From: Clostridium sp. Marseille-P299
Lineage (GTDB): Bacteria; Bacillota; Clostridia; Lachnospirales; Lachnospiraceae
NCBI RefSeq assembly: GCF_900078195.1
Contig: NZ_FJVE01000007.1
Coordinates: forward strand, 2,232,001 to 2,296,000
Length of the DNA: 64,000 nt
Reading direction: 5' to 3'
Part shown: one piece after another, positions 25,664 to 35,785 of the stretch
Numbering within the stretch: the stretch's first letter is position 1
Layout: each line of letters begins with the position of its first letter
Made by a program: the position numbers and the translations under genes
Notes under the pieces: model-generated
Told to the model about the DNA's origin: nothing
Database searches by the model: none
The model's input: the letters and a program-made list of their open reading frames with translations, nothing else

Positions 25664-26922
25664 TAAAAAAACTTAGAATTAAACTTATTGCAGTATCCAT
25701 GCTATCTTTATTTTTCGTGTTGCTCATAATAATGGGCACAGTCAATGTTTTAAATTATATTGATATTGTAGTTGACGCTGATAATACACTCTCCATATTA
25801 AAAGAAAATGATGGTTCTTTTCCTAAAAAAGGACGAGATTCACACCAATCTATAGGATCAGGACGAAAAGCTACCTCTCCAGAATTGCCGTATGAATCTC
25901 GTTATTTTTCTGTTTTACTATCAGCTACGGGTGAGGTTATTTCCGTAGACACTGGTAAAATCGCTGCTGTGGATACCTTATCAGCAATGGAATATGCCCA
26001 AAATGTCTGGGACAGCAAAAATACACATGGATTTATTGATGATTACAGATATATCGTTCATTCGAATGACGATAATGTAAGAATTATCTTTTTAGACTGC
26101 GGTAGAAGCCTATCTACCTTTCGCACGTTTTTACTTACTAGTTGTGGCATTTCCATTCTGGGTCTGCTAGCCGTTCTTGGATTGATCATTCTTTTTTCAA
26201 GAAGAATCATCCAACCAATCTATGAAAGCCAGGAAAAACAGAAACAATTTATTACTGATGCTGGGCATGAACTTAAAACTCCAATAACGATTATCAATGC
26301 CGATACAGAAGTGCTGGAAATGGAATTTGGAGAAAACGAATGGTTAAAGGATATTCAGATTCAAACAAAACGGCTCGCTTTGTTGACAAACGATTTAATA
26401 CTACTTTCAAGAATGGAGGAGGAAAAACCTCAATTAACGATGATAGAATTTCCCTTTTCCGACCTTGTCTTTGAGACTTCACACTCTTTTCAATCATTAG
26501 CGAAGGCACAAAACAAAACATTTACAATGGACATTCAACCTATGCTTTCTATTTATGGTGATGAAAAAACATTGCGACAATTGGTATCTATCCTACTAGA
26601 TAATGCCTTAAAATATTCTCCTGCTAACGCTTTAATTTCCTTAAAATTATATAAAGAAGCAAGATATATACACCTCACGGTGGAAAATACAGTAGAATCC
26701 ATTTCTATGATGAATTTAGATCATTTATTCGATCGCTTCTACCGAGGAGATAAATCAAGAAACTCTGAGACGAAAGGATATGGCTTGGGGCTTTCCATAG
26801 CCAAGGCTATTGTCGAAACTCATAAAGGCAGAATTCAAGCATCCAGTAAGGATAATAATTCATTATTAATTAAGGTGTTACTTCCTGCACAAGATCCTAA
26901 AATCTCCTACACAAGATCTTAA
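25660..26922 (+). CDS. Membrane sensor histidine kinase
   Basis: A 420-residue kinase: N-terminal helix (about 11-33), an extracytoplasmic sensor of about 120 residues, a second helix near 155-178, a dimerisation domain with phospho-acceptor His203 in FITDAGHELKTP, and an ATPase domain with the N box LLDNALKYSP near 308 and the G box GYGLGLSIAKAIVETH near 373. It overlaps the response regulator by 4 bp (ATGA). The sensor domain has no recognised fold, so the signal is unknown; envelope state or phosphate would suit the operon next door. Confidence 0.93.
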   Translation: MIKKLRIKLIAVSMLSLFFVLLIIMGTVNVLNYIDIVVDADNTLSILKENDGSFPKKGRDSHQSIGSGRKATSPELPYESRYFSVLLSATGEVISVDTGKIAAVDTLSAMEYAQNVWDSKNTHGFIDDYRYIVHSNDDNVRIIFLDCGRSLSTFRTFLLTSCGISILGLLAVLGLIILFSRRIIQPIYESQEKQKQFITDAGHELKTPITIINADTEVLEMEFGENEWLKDIQIQTKRLALLTNDLILLSRMEEEKPQLTMIEFPFSDLVFETSHSFQSLAKAQNKTFTMDIQPMLSIYGDEKTLRQLVSILLDNALKYSPANALISLKLYKEARYIHLTVENTVESISMMNLDHLFDRFYRGDKSRNSETKGYGLGLSIAKAIVETHKGRIQASSKDNNSLLIKVLLPAQDPKISYTRS

Positions 26923-26963
26923 CAATCCTTCACACATTCTCGTGCTGATTCGTTGTAACAAAA

Positions 26964-27028
26964 AAAATGTGAAGCTGTATCAATACCTTAAATATAACAT
27001 TTAAAGTATTTTTACAACTTCACATTTT
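26964..27028. terminator. Shared convergent terminator between the kinase gene and rny
   Basis: Outer stem AAAATGTGAAG/CTTCACATTTT, with an inner AATA-TTAAAT/ATTTAA-TATT stem. A and T runs on both sides allow it to work for both converging transcripts. Confidence 0.75.
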
Positions 27029-27048
27029 ATATATCCGATTACATCTTG

Positions 27049-28605
27049 TTACTTCGCATAATCGGTTACTCTGGATTCTCTTATAACATTAACTTTAATC
27101 TGGCCTGGATATTCTAATTCAGACTCGATCTTCTTTGATAAGTCACGCGCAAGTAAAATCATTTCGTCATCGTTAACCTGATCTGGTACAACCATAACTC
27201 TAACTTCTCTACCTGCTTGAATTGCAAAGGACTTATCGACCCCTTTAAAGCTGTTGGTTATATCTTCCAACTGTTTCAACCTGTTTGTATAAGTTTCTAA
27301 TGTCTCTCGACGAGCACCAGGTCTAGCGGCAGAAATTGTATCAGCAGCTTGAACTATACACGCAATCAATGACTGAGGTTCTACATCACCATGATGAGAT
27401 TCTACGGCATTAATAATGATTGGAGATTCTTTATACTTTCTACATAAATCCACACCAATTTGTACATGAGTTCCTTCCATTTCGTGGTCTACTGATTTAC
27501 CAATATCGTGTAACAAACCTGCACGTTTTGCAGTTCTAACATCTACACCAATCTCCCCAGCTAATAAACCGGATAAAATAGCCACTTCAATAGAATGCTT
27601 TAACGTATTCTGACCATAACTTGTTCTAAATTTCATCTTACCTAATAAGCGAACAAGCTCTGGATGAATTCCATGAACGCCCACTTCTAATGTGGCTGCT
27701 TCACCTTCCTCACGAATCATTGTTTCAACTTCTTTTTGGGCCTTTTCTACCATCTCTTCAATTCTTGCAGGATGGATACGCCCGTCAACAATCAGTTTTT
27801 CAAGTGCGATTCTGGCAACTTCTCTACGTATTGGATCAAATCCAGAAAGAATAACTGCTTCTGGAGTATCATCAATAATTAAATCAACACCAGTTAAGGT
27901 TTCAAGAGTACGAATGTTTCGACCTTCTCTACCTATAATTCTTCCTTTCATTTCATCATTCGGAAGCTGAACGACAGAAATCGTTGTTTCAGCAACATGA
28001 TCTGCGGCACATTTTTGAATTGCATTCACCACTAATTCTTTGGCCTTTTTGTCAGCCTCTTCCTTAGCTCTGCTCTCCAATTCTTTTACCATAACTGCAG
28101 TTTCATGTTTAACTTCATCTTCAACAGTTTTTATAAGATATTCCTTTGCTTGATCGGAGGTCAACCCAGAAATTTTTTCCAACTCTTCTACTTGCTTTTG
28201 GTGGGATTCTTCCACTTCAGCTCTGAGTTTGTCCAGTTCTTGCTCTTTTGATGCAAGTTTAGACTCTTTCTTTTCAAGTGCTTCTGTTTTTCTATCAAGT
28301 GTTTCTTCTTTCACTAACACACGTTTTTCGTATCGCTGTACTTCTGCTCTACGTTCTTTTGCTTCTCTTTCGAGTTCGTTCTTTGTGCGTAAGGATTCTT
28401 CCTTCGCTTCAAGAAGCGCTTCTCTTTTCTTAGTTTCAGCAGTTTTTATAGCTTCATCTATAATCTCTCTTGCTTTTTCATCAGCACTACCAATCTTAGC
28501 TTCAGTCACTTTGATTTGATATGAGATAGCTGCTTTCCAAGCAACATACGCAGTAACAACCAATGCTGCGATAACGATTAATCCGATAATAACATATTTC
28601 AGCAC
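27049..28605 (-). CDS. rny: Ribonuclease Y
   Basis: A membrane-bound endoribonuclease that starts mRNA decay. It has an N-terminal membrane helix ([20 protein letters not shown]), a long charged coiled coil (about 30-200), a KH domain with [18 protein letters not shown], and an HD domain with [17 protein letters not shown]. Length with the chosen start is 518 residues, the usual size. The start is GTG at 28605 with AAAGGAGG 7 nt upstream; the TTG at 28626 only extends the frame across that Shine-Dalgarno. Confidence 0.95.
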   Translation of the reverse strand: MLKYVIIGLIVIAALVVTAYVAWKAAISYQIKVTEAKIGSADEKAREIIDEAIKTAETKKREALLEAKEESLRTKNELEREAKERRAEVQRYEKRVLVKEETLDRKTEALEKKESKLASKEQELDKLRAEVEESHQKQVEELEKISGLTSDQAKEYLIKTVEDEVKHETAVMVKELESRAKEEADKKAKELVVNAIQKCAADHVAETTISVVQLPNDEMKGRIIGREGRNIRTLETLTGVDLIIDDTPEAVILSGFDPIRREVARIALEKLIVDGRIHPARIEEMVEKAQKEVETMIREEGEAATLEVGVHGIHPELVRLLGKMKFRTSYGQNTLKHSIEVAILSGLLAGEIGVDVRTAKRAGLLHDIGKSVDHEMEGTHVQIGVDLCRKYKESPIIINAVESHHGDVEPQSLIACIVQAADTISAARPGARRETLETYTNRLKQLEDITNSFKGVDKSFAIQAGREVRVMVVPDQVNDDEMILLARDLSKKIESELEYPGQIKVNVIRESRVTDYAK

Positions 28606-28869
28606 ATGAGCACCTCCTTTATTCAATTTTCATTGTACATGTATACAACATATAAATTTTATACTGTTTTTATAGGTATGTCAAGTATTCATTGGAAAAT
28701 TTTATGCATTTTGTTGAAATAAATCAAATTTTCAGGATAATTAGTGATTATGTGTAAATAAATTAACACAATTCATATATATTTACCATACATTAATAAC
28801 GTAATCTACTGATATATCGCAATACTTAAATGAATCAATTTTAAAGTATTCACTATATTATTCTTTGAT

Positions 28870-30318
28870 TTATACCAATTCTCCAATGTAATAAAATCCT
28901 TTACATTCCGTTAATTTAACATTAAGTAGTTGACCTACTAAGCTCTTATCCCCTTTAAAATGTACTAACAAGTTGTTGCTAAGTCTACCTGTTACTAGGG
29001 TATTGTCCTGCTCATTGATCTCTTCTACCAATACTTCTTGAATGCTTCCTTCGTCTTTCTTAGTAAGTTCAGCCGAAATTGTTTGAACTTCTTTTAACAA
29101 GCGATTGAAACGTTCTTTTGCCACATCATCTGGTACTTGATTTTCCATATTTGCTGCAGGTGTTCCACTTCTTTTTGAGTATAAGAATGTATAAGCACTT
29201 GCGTAACGTACTTGTTTTACAACATCTAGTGTATCTAAGAAGTCTTCTTCTGTTTCTCCTGGGAAACCTATAATAATATCTGTAGTAAGTGAAATATTTG
29301 GCATTGCTTCTTTAATTTTAGATACAAGTGCTAAATAGTCTTCTTTCGTATATTTACGATTCATTTCTTTTAATAATTTTGTACTTCCTGATTGTACAGG
29401 TAAATGCAAGTGATTACAGATTTTCTTTGAGTTTTTCATTACTTCAATAACTTCATCTGATAAATCCTTTGGATGAGGAGTCATAAAACGAATTCTCTTT
29501 AATCCTTCTACTTCTTCCACTCTTCTTAATAATTCTGCAAAAGTGATTGGGTTTTTTAAGGTTTTACCATAGGAATTAACATTTTGACCAAGTAACATAA
29601 CTTCCACGATTCCCTTGGAAACAAGTTTCTTAATCTCGTTAATAATATCTTCTGGATTTCTACTTCTTTCTCTACCACGAACGTAAGGAACGATACAATA
29701 ACTACAGAAGTTATTACATCCATACATGATATTTACACCAGCTTTAAAGCTATACTTTTGTTCGCTAGGAAGTTCTTCAACGATTTCTTTTGTATCTTTC
29801 CAAATATCAACAACCATTTTGTTTGTATGAAGTCTTTGGTTAAGAAGCTCTGCCATTTTAAAGATATTGTGAGTACCAAAAATGATATCTACAAAACGAT
29901 AGCTTTTCTTAATTTTTTCAACCACGTGCTCTTCTTGCATCATACAACCACATAAAGCGATCTTCATATCTGGATTTTTCTTTTTTAAGTTACCAAGATA
30001 ACCAATTCTACCATATACTCTTGTATTGGCATTTTCTCTTACTGTACAAGTGTTGTAAATAACAAAATCTGCTTCTTCACTTTCAGTTGCTACATAACCA
30101 ATGGTTTCTAAGATTCCCGCAAGTTTCTCGGAATCTTTACTATTCATCTGACAACCAAATGTCTGTACATTATAAGTTAAATCTCTACCAAGACGTTCTT
30201 TTTCTGATTGAGCCCATCCCTTTAAGACTTCCATAAAATAATACTGTCTTTCTGGCTCCTTTTCAGGTACTTGTGCATCTAAATCTATTTGTTTATCGTA
30301 TTCATCATATTTTATCAT
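28870..30318 (-). CDS. miaB: tRNA-2-methylthio-N6-dimethylallyladenosine synthase
   Basis: A 482-residue radical SAM methylthiotransferase that modifies A37 of tRNAs reading UNN codons. The N-terminal UPF0004 domain with TFGCQMNSKDSEKLAG supplies Cys ligands for the auxiliary 4Fe-4S cluster. The radical SAM CxxxCxxC is GCNNFCSYCIVPYVRGRE near residue 200, and the TRAM domain is at the C-terminus (VLVEEINEQDNTLVTGRLSN). A stand-alone housekeeping gene here. Confidence 0.95.
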   Translation of the reverse strand: MIKYDEYDKQIDLDAQVPEKEPERQYYFMEVLKGWAQSEKERLGRDLTYNVQTFGCQMNSKDSEKLAGILETIGYVATESEEADFVIYNTCTVRENANTRVYGRIGYLGNLKKKNPDMKIALCGCMMQEEHVVEKIKKSYRFVDIIFGTHNIFKMAELLNQRLHTNKMVVDIWKDTKEIVEELPSEQKYSFKAGVNIMYGCNNFCSYCIVPYVRGRERSRNPEDIINEIKKLVSKGIVEVMLLGQNVNSYGKTLKNPITFAELLRRVEEVEGLKRIRFMTPHPKDLSDEVIEVMKNSKKICNHLHLPVQSGSTKLLKEMNRKYTKEDYLALVSKIKEAMPNISLTTDIIIGFPGETEEDFLDTLDVVKQVRYASAYTFLYSKRSGTPAANMENQVPDDVAKERFNRLLKEVQTISAELTKKDEGSIQEVLVEEINEQDNTLVTGRLSNNLLVHFKGDKSLVGQLLNVKLTECKGFYYIGELV

Positions 30319-30646
30319 TACATCTAAACCTTTCTATTGTTAAACATTATCCATTTACTAAAAGACGGAATCACATCTTTTAGCCTATTACTTTTATATA
30401 CAGTAAAATGGTGCAGTACCTTATAAAATAATACACCGTTTCTTATTATAAATTGAATCAGAAAAGAATGCAAGTTCGACTTATCTTTGATTTTTCACAA
30501 AAACACAAAATGGTCACATTTTCTTCAATCTTTCTTCACGAACTACTGATATTATGTTAGAAGAATATACATGAATTTAGTGAAAGGAAATGTATCCGAT
30601 CCACTTATTTGTATCAAGAAATTATTAATATAGGAAGTGTAAGATT
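30319..30646. other. Gene-free stretch between miaB and the DUF4353 gene
   Basis: 328 bp of AT-rich DNA between divergent genes. It must hold both promoters. A TATTAT box near 30550 may serve the plus-strand lipoprotein gene; no reliable -35, riboswitch or hairpin was recognised. The cluster of TTCTTCA-like repeats (30520-30545) could be regulator sites. Confidence 0.3.
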
Positions 30647-32377
30647 ATGAGAAAAAATATTAAAAAACATATCTACTTATTAACATCTTTAACTGTTATT
30701 GCAACTTTTACATACGGATGTAGTTCAACGAATAACACGAATTCCTCTACAACCGAACCTACAGTAACAACGACGCCTACAGATAGTGTATCAGATGTTT
30801 TTGACGGAACTGTCATCTCTTTATCTGATACTGGTATCCAAGTAAATGGAGAAGATGCATCTACAGATGCAAGTAGCCCTGTTTATGTTGGAGCTGACAT
30901 TGTATATTACGAAGCAGGTCATGACGATACTTATGGTGCAGGTTCTGCTGAAGATAGCCATTCTGCTGAAGAAGCTGCAAAACATACCGTAGTTACAATT
31001 ACTCAGCCTGGAACTTATAAAATAACTGGTAATTTATCATTTGGACAAATCGCAATTGATTTAGGAGACGATGCAAAAGAAAATCCTGAAGATGTTGTTA
31101 CATTAGTTCTTGATAACGCTAATATTAACTGTACTGTTGCCCCAGGTATTGTAGTTTACAATGCGTATGAATGTGGTGATGATAGTGAAGAAAATGCAAC
31201 TAAAGATGTTGATACAACCAACGCTGGTTTTAATATTGTTCTAGCTGATGATAGTACAAACGAAGTTAATGGTGCTTATGTTGCTAAAATTTACAAGGAA
31301 GGTACCACGGATAAACTTCATAAATATGATGCAGCAATTGAATCCAAAGTTTCCTTTAATATCAATGGCGAAACACAAGGAAATGGAAAACTCACTGTAA
31401 ACGCTACGAATGAAGGTATTGAAAGTGGTCTTCATCTAACAATAAATGGCGGTCATATTACAATTAATTCAGCTGATGATTCAATTAATACAAATGAAGA
31501 TAATGTTTCTGTACTTACCATTAATGGCGGTGTAATTACATGTGATTCAGGTAGCGGTGATGAAGGTGATGGTATCGACTCTAACGGTTATATCGTAATC
31601 AATGGTGGCTACACAATTGCTAGTGCAAATGCACAAAGTCAAGACAGCGGTGTTGATTCAGACTTAGGTATCTATATCAACGGAGGAACATTGCTAGCTA
31701 CAGGTAATATGTATGATGAAGTCTCTAGTGATTCTGCTCAGAACTTTATAGTATTAGGATTTAATGAGACAAAATCACAACAAGATTTAATTTTAATTAA
31801 GGATAGTAATGATAATCCAGTTGCTGCATTTAATGCGGTAAATGATTATTCAATGCTTGTTTATAGTAGTCCTGAATTAACAGATGGCGATTATACTCTA
31901 TATCAAATTTCCTCTGTTATTGGTGATTTAAATGGAAGCATCTATACAAATATTACAGATTATACAGACCCTGTTCAACTTCAATATACATCAACAAGTA
32001 TGATGGGTCATGGTGGTGGAATGATGAGACCTAACAATGGTGAAAGACCAGAACTTCCTAATGGTGAGAAGCCTGAAAATGGCGCACGTCCAGATGGGCA
32101 AGCTCCTAATGGTGAAGCTACAAATGGTCAAACTTCGGACGGGCAAGCTCCTGATAGTCAAGCTCCTGATGGCCAAGCTCCTGATGGCCAAGCTCCTGAT
32201 GGAATGGAAAAACCAGATGATAAAAACCAACCAGCAGATGGTAGCCAAAATGGAACTATGCAAAACCCTGACAATATAAATAATGGTGCAGATACAACTA
32301 CTGAGCCAAGTACTGTTTTTAGCCTAAGTAAAAGTAGCTATATGTTTAGCGGAATTTCAAAAGTAACAGAAGAATAA
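30647..32377 (+). CDS. DUF4353 (carbohydrate-binding) lipoprotein with a repeat-rich tail
   Basis: A 576-residue lipoprotein, lipobox TYGC near residue 25, then a Thr/Asn-rich linker. The body is a beta-helix-like DUF4353 domain, with turns such as ITINSADDSINTNEDN, LTINGGVIT and GDGIDSNGYIVINGG. Residues about 455-540 are a Pro/Asn/Gly/Gln-rich tail with units like APDGQ repeated several times. The short C-terminal end, VFSLSKSSYMFSGISKVTEE, is unlike a sortase signal. It is a paralogue of the protein at 21368 but stands alone with its own terminator. Confidence 0.82.
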   Translation: MRKNIKKHIYLLTSLTVIATFTYGCSSTNNTNSSTTEPTVTTTPTDSVSDVFDGTVISLSDTGIQVNGEDASTDASSPVYVGADIVYYEAGHDDTYGAGSAEDSHSAEEAAKHTVVTITQPGTYKITGNLSFGQIAIDLGDDAKENPEDVVTLVLDNANINCTVAPGIVVYNAYECGDDSEENATKDVDTTNAGFNIVLADDSTNEVNGAYVAKIYKEGTTDKLHKYDAAIESKVSFNINGETQGNGKLTVNATNEGIESGLHLTINGGHITINSADDSINTNEDNVSVLTINGGVITCDSGSGDEGDGIDSNGYIVINGGYTIASANAQSQDSGVDSDLGIYINGGTLLATGNMYDEVSSDSAQNFIVLGFNETKSQQDLILIKDSNDNPVAAFNAVNDYSMLVYSSPELTDGDYTLYQISSVIGDLNGSIYTNITDYTDPVQLQYTSTSMMGHGGGMMRPNNGERPELPNGEKPENGARPDGQAPNGEATNGQTSDGQAPDSQAPDGQAPDGQAPDGMEKPDDKNQPADGSQNGTMQNPDNINNGADTTTEPSTVFSLSKSSYMFSGISKVTEE

Positions 32378-32454
32378 TATACATGTTCTGATTTAGTGTT
32401 GAGATACGAAATATATAACACCTCACCAACACTTACTTTAGATCCATAAAACAT

Positions 32455-32530
32455 AAAAGGTTGGCGTTATCACATAGACTATGCTTTTAACTTACAAGTC
32501 ATAGAACTTTGTGATAACCCAACCCTTTTT
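32455..32530 (+). terminator. Strong terminator after the DUF4353 gene
   Basis: AAAAGGTTGG plus GTTATCACA pair with TGTGATAAC plus CCAACCCTTTTT across a long loop. T-run on the plus strand. Confidence 0.8.
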
Positions 32531-32587
32531 ATTTTTTAATACTTAACAAATTACTTATTTTCATTTGTAACTAACTTCTCTCATTCA

Positions 32588-33469
32588 TCATTTCATATAA
32601 TCAAACAAACTCAATTGTTTCCCAATCTCTTTTTCTTCAAACTTATGCAAATAGCTAAATATATTATCTACTCCAGTAACAATTCCATGACTTTTACATT
32701 CAGACTCAAAAATACGTAATAATTCCTTACTGTTCTCGCTTTGTACTTCATACTGATTTTCATATGTTGTAATATATTTTTCTTTCATACCTGGAAAATG
32801 CTCATCTAATTTTTTATAAAAATACTGCCTATCACCATCCCGCAAAGTAACGCCCATACCAAAAAGTAGAATTCCATATACCTTTGCTTCGATGCAATAT
32901 CTTAAAATACCACGTATATTCTCTTCTGTGTCATTAATAAACGGCAATATAGGTGAGAACCAAACAATTGTAGGAATCCCATTATCACGTTATATATTAA
33001 GTACTTCCGCTCTCCTCTTTGTTGTACAGACATTTGGTTCGATTATTTTACATAGATTTTCATCGTATGTGGTAAGCGTTATTTGTACCACACATTTTGT
33101 TTTGGAATTAATACTCTTAAGTAAATCTAGATCTCTTAAAATCATATCTGACTTTGTTTGAATTGCTAAACCAAAGCCATAGTGATCAATTAATTCTAAA
33201 CATTTTCTTGTATGACATAACTTTTCCTCAATATGCAAATAAGGATCGCTCATGGCACCAGTACCAATCATACATTTATTACGCTTTCGTCGTAAAGTTT
33301 GTTCTAACAGCGTGATTGCATTGGACTTTATCTCAATATCTTCAAATTCATGTTGCATATTATAACAAGTACTTCTAGCATCGCAATAAATACAGCCATG
33401 ACTACAACCACGATATAGATTCATTCCATTTTTAGGTGAAAGTATTGCTTTTACTTCTTTATAGTGCAT
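32588..33469 (-). pseudogene. SPL-family radical SAM protein interrupted by an in-frame stop
   Basis: A radical SAM protein of the spore-photoproduct-lyase-like family, about 294 codons, broken by TAA at 32990. The N-terminal part has the cluster motif CSHGCIYCDARS near residue 25 and GTGAMSDPYLHIEE. After the stop the very same frame continues RDNGIPTIVWFSPILPFIND, the expected next block of this family, and runs to 32588. One substitution restores the gene. The start was set at the ATG at 33469 (AGAGGA 7 nt upstream). Function of the intact family is unclear. Confidence 0.85.
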
Positions 33470-33613
33470 TATTTTATCCTCTTTATTAAGTTTCATATTG
33501 ATTTTAGTTTACTTGAAGTTCAACTAATAAATATAATACACCATTATATATGACATAGCATGTCATATTCATCTTAATATAAAATAGAGCTCTAATAAAA
33601 AAAACAAAAAATA

Positions 33614-35334
33614 TTACTTGTTAGCTGAACTTAGAGATTCTTCTTCAATGTAATCATTTAAAATTCCTATTGCATATTCAGTTGCACTAGCTACTGCTCC
33701 CTCTTCATAAGCAAGACTTAAATTAGCAAGTTTTAAAAGTTCAGGATAACTCTTACTACCACCAGCAGAACATAGTCTTATATAATCACTCCACGCTGCA
33801 TCTCTCTCCTCAACGAATCTCTTATTAAATTGTAGGGCACACATAGCTGATAATGCATAACTTATTACGTATTTTGGAAACATATAAAGTGCCGGGTTGT
33901 TTAATACTTTGCAGCCAGCCTCTATATATTCAATAAGTTCGCTATTATCATAATCAGGGTTATACATTTTTTCGAATTCTTCATATTTCATGGCTCTCTC
34001 ATGTAATGTAGCTTCTGGATGATTATAATTCCAGTTTTCAAACTCATTTACTTCACAATAATCACATATCTCAAATAATGCTTGTTGTAAATGTATAAAT
34101 TTAAATTTATCTGCATCGTTACCAAAGAACTTTTCTGCATATGGATAGGCAAACTGCTCCATTGTTTTTGATGGGATTTCAGCAATATCATTGGCAGCTG
34201 AATAATAGTCAATAATTTTTTGATTTTTCATCGAAAGATATCCCTGATAAGCATGACCAAATTCATGGGTTAATACCATGACATCATAGATTGTACCATT
34301 GCAATTGCCAAATACATAAGGCATTTTTAATTTCTCTAAATTAATACAAAATCCCATATTTGCTATTTTATTCGGTGAAGATTTCACATCAATAAGCTCA
34401 CGCTTTATCATACGATTAAAAAGTTCACCAGTATCCTCCGAAAGTTTTTCGTACATATCTTTCGCAGCTTCTAATAAATATAAGTCATCACCAATTGTCT
34501 CAGGGTTACCATCTGGAAAGATATAATTGTAATCCGATAATGCTAACTTCTCAAGGCCAAGACGTTTTGCTTGTGCTTTTCTTAATTTTGAGGTAAATGG
34601 AACTAAATCCTTTTTTACCTGCTCACAAAAAGCATCCAACTCTACTTCACCATAGCCTCTTCTACCTTTTTCCTCATTCATATAATCTAAATAGCTATCA
34701 TAACCATTGGACTTCGCTATTTCTATACGTATATGTATCAATTTATTTAAAATTTCTTCAAACTCTTCCTTTTTTGAAAGGATAGCCTTATATTTAGCTA
34801 TTCTTGAGTTTTTTCGAGTTTCTTTATCATTACTTTCATGATATTTATTTATTTCAGCTTCACTTAAAATCTTTCCATCATATTCAATCTTTAAACCTGC
34901 TTTTAATTGCTGATATTTTAAAACAAGCTCTTGCTCTGTAACCTTAAGATCTTTACCATTACTTTCTATCTTAAGTTTACTACGCATTATTTCTATGTAT
35001 TCCGTACCAAAATCATTCTCTATATCGTTTATATAATTCGAATTAAGAATCGCGTTATATAACTCTGTCATCTCAAGAAGAATAATTCCTTGTGCTACTT
35101 CTTAACTTCACTAGCATAAAATTCATTCGTACAATCTTGATAATTTCTTATTATTGCAATTCCATAGGAAAGTAGATATTCTGAGGTTAAATTATCATTT
35201 TCCAATATTACATTCTTAACATCAATATAAGCACATGCTTCCTTTACTCGATTTGTAAAATCATCAATTTTCTTTTGTACTTCTAAAAAATTAGGACGTT
35301 CATAGGTTAAATCACTAAATTTAAAATTATTCAT
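33614..35334 (-). pseudogene. M3-family oligoendopeptidase (PepF-like) with a frameshift
   Basis: A zinc oligopeptidase split into 79 codons (35095-35334, NFKFSDLTYERPNFLEVQKK) and a 485-codon frame (33614-35071). The two parts are the N-terminus and body of one M3 peptidase of normal size (about 570 residues). Near 35098 the frame must shift by one base: after SEVKK the other frame reads VAQGIILLEMTELYNAILN, which joins smoothly. The zinc site HEFGH is in VLTHEFGHAYQGY near codon 225 of the long part, with GxxxPSKTMEQFAYP-like glutamate region following. Loss of one base in an A-rich run is the simplest cause. Confidence 0.82.
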
Positions 35335-35403
35335 TTAACAAACCTCTTTTCTTATAAGGATTTTATGCGATTTATGAATTACTTGTCAGGAGTAATTTTA
35401 AAA

Positions 35404-35631
35404 CTATTTCGCATGCTTTAATTTTTTTGGTCTCGCTCGATGCTTTCTCGTTTGATCATATACCTCTAAGTAGCATCTTTTTTCATTATATTGTGTTCGT
35501 GGTTCTTTCACCGCATCAGAATAGCCAACATAAGCAATCTCTACTGGAATAACATGGTCTGGTATATTCAGTACACGAGATACTTTATCCACCAATGGAT
35601 GAAGCGATTCTCTTTCATTAAAGACAACCAC
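35404..35631 (-). pseudogene. C-terminal remnant of a nitroreductase-family protein
   Basis: 75 codons directly after an in-frame TAA. The text resembles the last third of nitroreductases: VSRVLNIPDHVIPVEIAYVGYSD, then EPRTQYNEKRCYLEVYDQTR, matching the family pattern of a helix, a strand with VxYP/VGYP, and an Arg near the end. The FMN-binding N-terminal two thirds are missing, so it cannot be functional as an enzyme. It lies between the broken peptidase and proA. Confidence 0.6.
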
Positions 35632-35669
35632 TTAGTGTTATATTATAAATTTCGTAGTTTAATATAAAA

Positions 35670-35722
35670 GAACTGTTATAAATTAAATTCGAAACCTACC
35701 TCCGATTATTTTATAACAGTTC
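35670..35722 (-). terminator. Terminator of the proA operon
   Basis: GAACTGTTATAAA and TTTTATAACAGTTC arms 64 bp after the proA stop. On the minus strand it is followed by TTTTATATT. Confidence 0.75.
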
Positions 35723-35785
35723 AATTCTTTTTCTAAATATTTAATTTGTAAATCTAGACAAATACAATCATATTTATGGATATTC

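Noticed and set aside
31991..32279. Frames with repeated IRSL or KLLMAK text around the APDGQ tail
   Set aside because: Out-of-frame readings of the repetitive tail of the DUF4353 gene.
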